DNA of 14,907 bases from positions 1-14,907 of the forward strand of contig JAZLCV010000018.1 of assembly GCA_045614365.1 (NCBI GenBank), in the 5' to 3' direction. Below are positions 8,901-14,907 of the stretch, one piece after another. The notes under the pieces are model-generated. The model had not been told where the DNA came from, searched no databases, and saw only the letters and a program-made list of their open reading frames with translations. A program made the position numbers and the translations under genes. Position 1 is the first letter of the stretch, and the number at the start of each line of letters is the position of its first letter. Source of the DNA: SIG480 sp045614365. GTDB lineage: Bacteria > Bacillota > Clostridia > Oscillospirales > JAAYXM01.

Positions 8901-11900
8901 GGATTATCCTTGAAATTCGCTGCCTGATACCTGTCATAATCCTCAAGATACGTCAGAACGTTGTACAGAAGTCCGAACCAGTTTGACTGATAACGGGAAG
9001 CTTCGTTTGCGTATCCATCGTGGTCGATAGTATTAACCAGAGTTTCATCAATTGCACCACCGCGCGAATTGTTTATACTCCAGCCCGGTTTCATAAGATA
9101 ATCTATCCACGTTGCAGTATCCGGCAACGTATCAAGAACTACCGCACCAATGGCACACGATTGCTGTGCCATTCCCCAGTTTCCGGCGACCTTAGGAAAC
9201 GGATCATCCAGAGAGTTCAAAACCTCACGCAGAATATTATCTTCTATGTGCGTTCTTATCTGATTGCCTGTTTCCTTTGAATATCTGAACTTGATGTCCT
9301 CTCCTTTTTCCTTCAGATAATCAATCACATACGGATCATCAAACACGTCGAAAACCTTATCATACGCCTGCATAAGAACATTTACCAAATCGGTTTCCCA
9401 GACATAGTTTATTGCACCGCCCTGACAGCGGTCGGAGGTTTTCCATGTTGCAAAATCATATATATTGAGATCGTATTGATTGTAATAATCGGCAATTCTG
9501 TCCAGAAGTATCGCCGCAGGTCTTCCGTATTTGAGGTCATCGGTATAATAGTAAGCAGTTGAAAGTGCTTTCACCGCCTCAACAACCAGTCCGGTAGTTC
9601 CCGTTCCTCCATTCTTATACCACAGACCATTATGCAGAAATGCCGCTATATATGTATGACGTTCAGGAATATCAACTAATGTCGCATCAAGTTTTGCGCT
9701 TTGCAGCATATACGGTGTGCCATCCGACTTTGTGGGAACGTATCCCATTCCGTCATCAACTGCCCAACGGGCGGTTGTTTCCCCAGGGCGAAGGAATGGT
9801 TCATCCTTATCTGCCGGATTTGAAAGTGCACCAATCTCTTTATAAAGCTCATTATAAAGGAATCCGCCTTCTATTCCGTAGCCGTAATATGCAAACCACT
9901 CGTTGCTGTACTCTTTTCCCGGTGTTGTGACTGTTTCATCTATTTTCCCTTCACCGAGAAGCTTTGCGCGGTGGTTTTCAAGTGCGCGCATTCTGTCAAA
10001 TTCGCCATATTCATTTAGTCCGAGTTTATAAAAGCTTTCAAAATCGTTTGATGGAAAAAGACGCTTACAATCCGGACACTGCACCTTCCACGGCCGGGTT
10101 TCCGGATTATAGTTCCACGGATATCCGCCGTATTTCGCCTTGAGATCTGTTCTGCAATAACGGCAGGTCACCCTGGCTGCATCGGCATTCACTCCGGCTG
10201 CATCATAATTTCGCGGAATTCCCTCCGAATGGATAAGCGAATAGATGACATCAAGTTTATCAATATACTTGTCTGCAACTTCCTTTGCCTCTTCGACAGC
10301 ATTATTCGCCCAGTCATATTTCTTTGTGTTTTTTCTGATATTTTCCTGCTTTGCATCTGTGTAGAGAGTTTTTCTGTTTTTTCCTTTTACAACAGTAAAC
10401 TCAGGATTTGCTGTGACAGTTCTTCCGTCAAGAGAAACCGAAACCTCAAGCTTCACTGTTGCATATTCTTCAACCTCTTCTGTGTTGGGGGCATCTACGC
10501 CGACAGGAATAACGTTAAGATCCGAGTCGACCACAGCGTACTCCGGATTGAGAGAACGCGCAGATATATCAGCTTTTGACAGATCCATATCGTTGCCAAG
10601 TGTCGATGTAGCTTCTATCCAAAGCGGAACAGTATCCTCTTTATTGCCTGTATATCGGATATAATGACTTCCGCCAGCAGTAACCTCAAAGGATTTCAGC
10701 TTATCGTCAGAAACCTCAACCGGCACTTCAGCACAAACAGTTTTGTCTGCAAATTCCGTTGTAACTTTTATAATTGCAGTTCCTTCACTGACAGGTGTGA
10801 GAACATTTCCAGAAACAGTTGCAACCTCAGGATTAAGCGATGTGAATGTTGATTTTTCCGAACCGGGCGTAAGCGTTCTGCCGCTTTCAAGTGTATTTAC
10901 CGAATACAGCTTTGCATTTTCGCCCATACATACATCCGCAGGTTCAGTTCGAAGTCCCGTCGTCTTTATCGGGTCATCAACAATTTCTATTTTTACTCCT
11001 GCCTCATCCGTATAAATTATCATATCGCCCATTTTTACACCAAGACGAAGCGTTGCAAATCCGATCTGTGTTCCACGGATGGTAAAGCTGTTCATTCCCG
11101 TTGCCGGTATGGTATACGGAAGAATCTCTTCTGCTTCCGCATTTCCCGAAAGCTCAATAAGAGTTTTGTTTTCAGCGTCTTCGCCACCGGATGATGTAAC
11201 CCCGAAATTATACGGTGTTCCGTCAGACAGAAGTGCGCCTACACCTCCGGTATATATCTCTCCCACAGCGAGAACTGACGGAAGCTTGGAAATAACAAGA
11301 TCTTTAAACTCGCTTTTTTCTTCAACAGGACGGAGCGAGAGATACATTGGATTGATGTTCGAGCTTCTTGAGCCATCGGAAAGAGTCAAGCCATCTGCTT
11401 TCGCAAACATTATCTCAACCATACCGTTTTCATCAGGAGTAAGCTGAAGAGTATTCAACTCAATGAACACTTCACTTTCCGGCCCCTTGTCATTATGAAA
11501 ATCATAAAGACCTGCATATTGACCATCTGCAAAAATAAACATTTTCCCTGCATAGTATGCCGAAAGGCCACAGAGCCCTACCTTATACAAGCCTTCTTTT
11601 TCAACCTTTGCAGAGATTGTAAACTGCATACTGCGTCTTCCTGCTGTAGTTGTCTGCTCCTGCCATCCCACAGTTCCGGGCATATAGAGACTCAGGCACT
11701 GCGAGTTTATTGAGTTAGTCGGACTTGTTGTTGTACGTTCAGGAACGAGGAACCAGTTATCAGCAGTCACAACCCACTGTTGCGGAGGCTTTGTGTAGTT
11801 ATGACTTACATCGAGAGTTGTATTGTTAAAGTAATACAGCAGCTTGTCCGAAACAGTTATTTTAACTCTTGCGCTCGCGCTTTTGCCATTTTTTCCCGTA

Positions 11901-14524
11901 GCAGTAACTTTTATCTGTGCGGTTCCGTAATCTATAGCCGTCACTTCACCGTTTTCATCTACCGTTGCCACGTCCGGATTAAGGCTCTCATATGTGAGCG
12001 TGAAATCACTCATAACAGCAGCTTCGCCATCATTCATTTGTCCGGTTGTGACAATTTTAGTTGTTTCACCCTTCATGAGTCCCGCACCGTGACTTTCCGC
12101 TTTCGGTGTTATGGATAAAATATACGGTTTATCGAGAACTCTTATTTTGAGCTGGCCGGAAACCGCAGTCCCCTCTTCGGGAGTTACTGTCGCCGTAATC
12201 ACCGCATTTCCTTTTGTCTTACCTGTAATCACGCCTTCTTGTGATACCGTTGCTATATTTTCATCCGAACTTGTATACGTAACGGCATACGGAAGTATAT
12301 ATTCCTTACCGTCTTCTCTTATGAGATCGAGGGATGTTGCTGTATTTCTTGTTGCATAAAGCTGAGAATTTTCAGTTGTAAGTGAAACCGTTTTTAGCTC
12401 CGGAGCTTTTGTTACCTCTATTTCAAAGAAGTCTGAAACTGTTTTCCCGTCAATCTCTGCAGTTGCAGTAAGCCTGGTTGTTCCGAGCCTCACTGCCTTT
12501 AATGTTCCGTCAAAGGTATCATCGGCAATGTTTTCTTCGCTTTTCTCAAACTGTACCGTATCGCCTGAAAGCGATATCGACATGGCTTTGTTATCCGCGG
12601 TTCCTTCCACCGTGTATCCGCTATATGCGACAGGGCTTTCGTCATAATACGCCGAAGCAAAAAGCTTTATGCTGTCTCCGAACGGAAGCGTTATTTTCTC
12701 AGAAAACTCATTTGCTCCGTCAGACAGCTTTAATGTAGTTTCATTGGGTGCAATCGTTGGCGTGATTGTCATCGATTTTGCACCGATATACCGGTTTACG
12801 CCTGTTGAAGTTCTCGCCAGAACCACTTTAACATCTCCGTTGGTATCCGGTTCAAGATATGCATTTTTGTATGTGCAACTTCCACCTGAAGCTCCATCAT
12901 AATATCCAACATATCTTCCGCCTGCGAAAATAAACACACCTGTTCCTTTAGGATGAGCATCTCCTTCAAATGTAATATCGTACCATCCTTTTGCGACATC
13001 TTTTATATTGAACGCAAACTGCATTTCGCGTTTCGAAGATACACTCATCCACGAATCAGGGTCATTTTCTCCTGCGTTGTATATCTGCAGCCATACAAAG
13101 TTTTCTCCGAACGAATGGTAGGCAGATTTTGAGTTTGACTCACCCTTAATAAGCTCCCAATTAGCATTATTTGCCATGGTTGTTTCCGAGAGGCGGAAGG
13201 TGGTTTTTGATGATAATAATGTTGTATTGTTAAAATAAACAGTTACCGGCTCGGATGCATCCTTAACTCTGATTTCTGCAGTTCCTTTTACAACAGTTCC
13301 ATCCTCAGCTGTTACAGTTGCTTCTATTGTTGCGCTTCCCTTTTCAACACCTTCTATAACGCCCCCTGATACTGTCGCAACAGACGGATTCAAACTATCC
13401 CACTTAACTGTATACGGAAGGGTGTACGGTTTTCCGTCTTCTCTTGTAAGAACAAGCGTTGCTTCACTTTTCTGTCCGGGATAAATCGCGGTCTTTGAAA
13501 GCTCAAGTTCTGCTTTTGCAAGTTTCGGGATTTCCGTCACCTCTACCTCAATGGATTTTGTGACCGTTTTTCCCCCTGCATTTGCAACAACCTTAAGAGT
13601 TGACTTACCGATTTTTACAGTTTTCAGAGTTGCGTTTAAAACCTCATCGGTATATCTTGTTCGGTCTTCGTTAAATGAAACAGAATCACCTGTTATTTCA
13701 ACAGAAAGAATGCTGTTGTCTTCACCCGCATTTACATCGTATCCGCTGTAATTGAATATTTTATCATCAAGAAGCGCAGAAACGGAAAGCGTCTCTTCGT
13801 CTCCGATTGATATCTTGTATGTATCTGAAATATCATTGTTCTGACTGTCAACAACTTTAACCTCTAACTTTTCCGGAGCGGACGTCGGTGTGAGCGTCAG
13901 AGATTTAAAATAAGATGTTATACTTCTTGTGTTATCGGCAAGATATGCCGGGCATACCTTTGCAAAAAGAATCTCTGCGTTTCCATCAGCATCGGGAGTA
14001 AGATAAAGTCTGTTAAGCGCTTTTACATCAGAAAATGCAACGCCGTCTTTTCTCGCGTTGTTGAAATTGTAATATCCCGCATACTGGCCGTTTGCAAATA
14101 CGAAATAGTCTCCGGCATTTCCGAGCCTTATTCCGCTAAGTGACAAATCGTACCAGCCGGCTGTTATATTATGCACTTTTATCGCAAACTGCATCTGCTT
14201 TCTGTTGTTTCCGAGATTTAACCATGTTTCCGTTTTGCTCTGATCACCGGAGTAATAAAGCTGAAGTATAATGCCGCTCGCATCCACGCTTCTGGGGATG
14301 GAAGCATTTGTGTTGCTTTTCCCCTTGGAAAAAGACCAACCGGCATCAGCCGCAACCGTCCAGTTATCAATTGCCTTGCCCAACGTGGCAGCTGTAATGG
14401 CGGAATTGTTGAATTGAACTTCTATCGCTTTATCATTTTCCTCGTCTGCAGATACAGAAACCGGAAAAAGCGACAACAACATCGCAACTGATAAAAGCAT
14501 CGCTAAAATACGTATTTTTCTCAT
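5954..14524 (-). CDS. Giant SLH-anchored modular protein with heparinase II/III-like polysaccharide lyase domain
   Basis: The 2856-residue protein would bind and cleave an acidic polysaccharide at the cell surface. A signal peptide (MRKIRILAMLLS, cleavage near 26) is followed by a stalk to about 1380. The stalk has three copies of an unnamed GWYD/YVGYY module (about 35-213, 427-590, 896-1066), three YSGY-type Ig-like modules (218-330, 594-705, 1070-1182, the last divergent), and about five BIG2-like Ig domains marked by LNP..ATV. Residues about 1385-2500 form the lyase region: CxxC pairs at 1454/1457 and 1483/1486, GNW at 1781-1783, DHDGY at 1834-1838 and Y1845, HGHTDS at 2013-2018, and SHNTVMV at 2055-2061. 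About 2505-2600 resembles an Ig-like (He_PIG-type) domain. A Ser/Thr/Gly/acidic linker (2602-2673) leads to three SLH repeats at the C-terminus. The start ATG has GGAGG 7 bases upstream. The architecture is clear; the glycan substrate is unknown. Confidence 0.95.
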   Translation of the reverse strand: MRKIRILAMLLSVAMLLSLFPVSVSADEENDKAIEVQFNNSAITAATLGKAIDNWTVAADAGWSFSKGKSNTNASIPRSVDASGIILQLYYSGDQSKTETWLNLGNNRKQMQFAIKVHNITAGWYDLSLSGIRLGNAGDYFVFANGQYAGYYNFNNARKDGVAFSDVKALNRLYLTPDADGNAEILFAKVCPAYLADNTRSITSYFKSLTLTPTSAPEKLEVKVVDSQNNDISDTYKISIGDEETLSVSALLDDKIFNYSGYDVNAGEDNSILSVEITGDSVSFNEDRTRYTDEVLNATLKTVKIGKSTLKVVANAGGKTVTKSIEVEVTEIPKLAKAELELSKTAIYPGQKSEATLVLTREDGKPYTLPYTVKWDSLNPSVATVSGGVIEGVEKGSATIEATVTAEDGTVVKGTAEIRVKDASEPVTVYFNNTTLLSSKTTFRLSETTMANNANWELIKGESNSKSAYHSFGENFVWLQIYNAGENDPDSWMSVSSKREMQFAFNIKDVAKGWYDITFEGDAHPKGTGVFIFAGGRYVGYYDGASGGSCTYKNAYLEPDTNGDVKVVLARTSTGVNRYIGAKSMTITPTIAPNETTLKLSDGANEFSEKITLPFGDSIKLFASAYYDESPVAYSGYTVEGTADNKAMSISLSGDTVQFEKSEENIADDTFDGTLKAVRLGTTRLTATAEIDGKTVSDFFEIEVTKAPELKTVSLTTENSQLYATRNTATSLDLIREDGKEYILPYAVTYTSSDENIATVSQEGVITGKTKGNAVITATVTPEEGTAVSGQLKIRVLDKPYILSITPKAESHGAGLMKGETTKIVTTGQMNDGEAAVMSDFTLTYESLNPDVATVDENGEVTAIDYGTAQIKVTATGKNGKSASARVKITVSDKLLYYFNNTTLDVSHNYTKPPQQWVVTADNWFLVPERTTTSPTNSINSQCLSLYMPGTVGWQEQTTTAGRRSMQFTISAKVEKEGLYKVGLCGLSAYYAGKMFIFADGQYAGLYDFHNDKGPESEVFIELNTLQLTPDENGMVEIMFAKADGLTLSDGSRSSNINPMYLSLRPVEEKSEFKDLVISKLPSVLAVGEIYTGGVGALLSDGTPYNFGVTSSGGEDAENKTLIELSGNAEAEEILPYTIPATGMNSFTIRGTQIGFATLRLGVKMGDMIIYTDEAGVKIEIVDDPIKTTGLRTEPADVCMGENAKLYSVNTLESGRTLTPGSEKSTFTSLNPEVATVSGNVLTPVSEGTAIIKVTTEFADKTVCAEVPVEVSDDKLKSFEVTAGGSHYIRYTGNKEDTVPLWIEATSTLGNDMDLSKADISARSLNPEYAVVDSDLNVIPVGVDAPNTEEVEEYATVKLEVSVSLDGRTVTANPEFTVVKGKNRKTLYTDAKQENIRKNTKKYDWANNAVEEAKEVADKYIDKLDVIYSLIHSEGIPRNYDAAGVNADAARVTCRYCRTDLKAKYGGYPWNYNPETRPWKVQCPDCKRLFPSNDFESFYKLGLNEYGEFDRMRALENHRAKLLGEGKIDETVTTPGKEYSNEWFAYYGYGIEGGFLYNELYKEIGALSNPADKDEPFLRPGETTARWAVDDGMGYVPTKSDGTPYMLQSAKLDATLVDIPERHTYIAAFLHNGLWYKNGGTGTTGLVVEAVKALSTAYYYTDDLKYGRPAAILLDRIADYYNQYDLNIYDFATWKTSDRCQGGAINYVWETDLVNVLMQAYDKVFDVFDDPYVIDYLKEKGEDIKFRYSKETGNQIRTHIEDNILREVLNSLDDPFPKVAGNWGMAQQSCAIGAVVLDTLPDTATWIDYLMKPGWSINNSRGGAIDETLVNTIDHDGYANEASRYQSNWFGLLYNVLTYLEDYDRYQAANFKDNPKFKKMVEHSIQLMSPGYTPQIGDTDYAMAQLHWATGFQANAGWKMYREPIYAQLIYYFNGNKTEGLRYGIEHENPELLSDEVQEVIDEYGTFRIPSNMLTGFGFAALRSGEDHSDKISSGSYENRHDVWMYFGLNGGHGHTDSLNLGMTAYGLNFMPELGYPEATGMQPKTLQWSSSTLSHNTVMVNKIQQNTSDARGQSYHFDDTEMVKLMDVDAKDVYQDIVEDYRRSVIMIKASDEISYTIDFFKVLGGDDHLYSFHATSNEVTETKGLDFTTIRDENGNYVSGAQVDENGKYKGTYQGIDVPYGPDPNSPLTWGYETVYPRGYTWVENVDRDISPDEKIEIDFAIKDFNKYLRDGKGLHLSMTILDGGNRNPDTKTQLAISDGYPTKIASTKNIDKFKYVFLQHSGSDLNTTFTTVFEPYRNERYLKAIDEVPMGIVAGDAKASESARALRIEHTSGRIDYVFYSTDNSVTYEIMLDNGEKLHFRGFVGVYTVQNGANTYKYLNDGDILETVAEGKVAVGTGTFAAIEGKVKKFTETLEEKNEIVITPNRTVSAGELSGVKGKYIYVDNGTTTRNGSYKIENAYLRGDDIVCELGNVTVIRQYINSRLPQDGYVYDIEVNQSARIPLTYTEANNPSFVGGYEGLTTSAGSSLQVNVFAESPLKESITYSPVLLPRGASLDASTGTLLWKPTASQVGEHHVAVTAADESGRETTLHFYITVYGSTTGSKTESSGTSDKTETPSTSTPSGGGGGGGAAPDEVQVDEETSDKEDDEKTDETTGENTENAPDASGETDTVRFTDLDNHMWAADAINALASDDIIKGTTVTTYSPESNITRADFALLLVRAFNLTSDNAENFADVSASDYFASELAIARNTGILNGIGDNRYAPRNHITRQDMMVIVYRALEKLGVEFGSYDEPQFTDFAAVADYAKDAVTALIGADIVNGKSGYIAPEDYTTRAEIAVLTKRILDRVIKKG
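5975..6502 (-). other. Three SLH domains (cell-wall anchor) of the giant protein
   Basis: Residues about 2675-2850 hold three S-layer homology repeats. Each has an FTDL-, FADV- or FTDF-like opening and an 'ITRA', 'ITRQ' or 'TTRA' motif leading into a hydrophobic helix (ADFALLLVRAF, QDMMVIVYRAL, AEIAVLTKRIL). SLH trimers bind pyruvylated secondary cell-wall polymers in Gram-positive bacteria, so the protein should be held non-covalently at the envelope. Its C-terminal position is usual. Confidence 0.92.
6626..6646 (-). repeat. Seven-glycine codon run in the linker before the SLH domains
   Basis: Seven consecutive glycine codons (residues 2627-2633) of mixed GGN form sit inside a 72-residue Ser/Thr-rich then Glu/Asp-rich linker (2602-2673). 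It should be a flexible spacer between the catalytic part and the wall anchor. The mixed codons make it less slippery than a pure trinucleotide repeat. Confidence 0.7.
7025..10372 (-). other. Heparinase II/III-like lyase region of the giant protein
   Basis: Residues about 1385-2500 match the two-part plan of heparinase II/III-type lyases: an alpha-helical toroid, then a beta-sandwich. In the toroid, GNW (1781-1783) and the DHDGYANEASRY stretch (1834-1845) hold the candidate Asn, His and Tyr catalytic residues. The beta part begins with the HGHTDS motif (2013-2018) and has SHNTVMV (2055-2061), the counterpart of the family's HNTV motif. These enzymes cut uronate-containing chains by beta-elimination. 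The exact family and polymer cannot be read from sequence. Confidence 0.82.
11327..14422 (-). repeat. N-terminal stalk: three GWYD/YVGYY modules alternating with Ig-like modules
   Basis: Copies lie at about 13886-14422, 12755-13246 and 11327-11839. Each starts with an FNN strand and has an aromatic-rich centre ending 'MQF', then GWYD (GLYK in copy 3), then a strand like FIFADGQYAG, then an 'L.PD' strand with DGN, NGD or ENG, and ends TLTPT, TITPT or a divergent LSLRP. Each is followed by a YSGY-type module and one or more BIG2-like Ig domains, so the stalk repeats as A-B-C units. The same A and B modules make up the partial gene at the left edge. I know no named family for module A; its size and aromatic content suggest a beta-sandwich carbohydrate-binding module. 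Confidence 0.75.
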
Positions 14525-14531
14525 AGTTAAG

Positions 14532-14536
14532 CCTCC
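14532..14536 (-). promoter_or_regulatory. Ribosome binding site of the giant protein gene
   Basis: AAAGGGAGG on the minus strand with a 7-base spacer to the ATG at 14524, inside the 21-base gap after the upstream gene. It confirms the start ahead of the signal peptide. No promoter is visible in this gap, supporting cotranscription with the upstream gene. Confidence 0.8.
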
Positions 14537-14545
14537 CTTTCTTTT

Positions 14546-14907
14546 CTACTTTTTCAACTGAGTAATCGAGTTTTTGTGCATTTCCAACTGTTGCAGGAAA
14601 TCCTCCACACCTTTTTCGTAATTTTTCTCACACCACAAATCGTAATACTCCTGCGATATCCAATCAATTGATTCAACAAGCTCATCATACCTTATATCCG
14701 ATAGCTTTTCTCCCATACGCAGCTTACAAATCTCACTTGCAAGAATAACCATTTTGCAGTTAATTATAATTTCCCTCTTCGATTGTTCATCAAAATCAAG
14801 TGCGCAGATGTCTTTGAGGATTTTTTCTATGTATTCTATAACATTATCAAAGTAAAAAGCATCTCCGCTGTCTTTTAAATCAAACAGGTGATAGTAATTC
14901 GTCTGCG
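14546..14907 (-). CDS. Unrecognised protein, C-terminal part (N-terminus beyond right edge)
   Basis: The frame is open from the right edge down to a TAG stop at 14546, giving at least 119 residues; the ATG at 14752 is internal and has no ribosome binding site. The visible part is rich in acidic, lysine and hydrophobic residues and looks alpha-helical: FYFDNVIEYIEKILKD, then REIIINCKMVILASEICKLR, then ELVESIDWISQEYYDLW. I see no signal peptide, membrane segment or catalytic motif. The helical layout loosely recalls DUF4259-type small proteins, but this is only a weak impression. It ends 21 bases before the giant gene on the same strand and may be the preceding operon member or an unrelated gene read through. 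Confidence 0.75.
   Translation of the reverse strand, partial: QTNYYHLFDLKDSGDAFYFDNVIEYIEKILKDICALDFDEQSKREIIINCKMVILASEICKLRMGEKLSDIRYDELVESIDWISQEYYDLWCEKNYEKGVEDFLQQLEMHKNSITQLKK

Noticed and set aside
11079..11447. Plus-strand open frames of about 60-120 codons throughout the giant gene and others
   Set aside because: They are antisense to well-supported coding sequence, have no recognisable motifs or ribosome binding sites, and are expected in long frames with this codon usage.
11327..14422. DNA tandem repeat or CRISPR-like array in the repetitive N-terminal part of the giant gene
   Set aside because: The repetition is at protein-domain level with diverged DNA, long units of hundreds of bases and no short identical repeats or spacers.
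14546..14752. A small complete 68-residue gene starting at the ATG at 14752
   Set aside because: The same frame stays open to the right edge with plausible protein composition and there is no ribosome binding site before that ATG, so it is the end of a longer gene.

Overview
The window is one tightly packed block of seven genes, all on the minus strand, so transcription runs from high to low coordinates. Intergenic gaps range from 3 to 52 bases. No stretch over 300 bases lacks a gene, and I see no promoter, convincing terminator, RNA gene, CRISPR array or insertion sequence. Both edges cut genes. The S-layer homology (SLH) domains, bacterial Ig-like (BIG2) repeats, a CUT1/LplA-type solute-binding lipoprotein, strong AGGAGG-type ribosome binding sites and moderate GC content point to a Gram-positive, probably anaerobic member of the Clostridia or a related Firmicute that degrades polysaccharides. 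I cannot name a species.

In transcription order the genes are: (1) 14546 to past the right edge, the C-terminal part of an unrecognised protein; (2) 5954-14524, a giant 2856-residue secreted protein; (3) 4720-5946, a DegT/DnrJ/EryC1/StrS-type PLP aminotransferase; (4) 3883-4704, an amidohydrolase-2 family TIM-barrel enzyme with all expected metal ligands; (5) 3076-3879, a second protein of that fold in which every expected metal ligand is replaced; (6) 1461-3023, a solute-binding lipoprotein; (7) 1445 to past the left edge, a secreted protein with a GTG start, built from the same modules as the giant's stalk. The giant protein has a signal peptide, a long stalk of repeating modules, a heparinase II/III-like lyase region, an Ig-like domain, an acidic glycine-rich linker and three SLH domains.

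The simplest reading is a polysaccharide-use operon. The SLH-anchored giant would bind and cut a (probably uronate-containing) polymer at the cell surface. The lipoprotein would capture released oligosaccharides, the partial secreted protein would bind the same glycan, and the cytoplasmic aminotransferase and amidohydrolases would process an unusual sugar or a substituent. No ABC permease lies in the window. The substrate and the roles of the cytoplasmic enzymes are inference.

The most interesting points are: an unnamed module of about 150-180 residues seen five times in two genes, which looks like a candidate carbohydrate-binding module; the pairing of an intact and a ligand-less amidohydrolase 3 bases apart; and an aminotransferase and amidohydrolases in an operon with a surface lyase.
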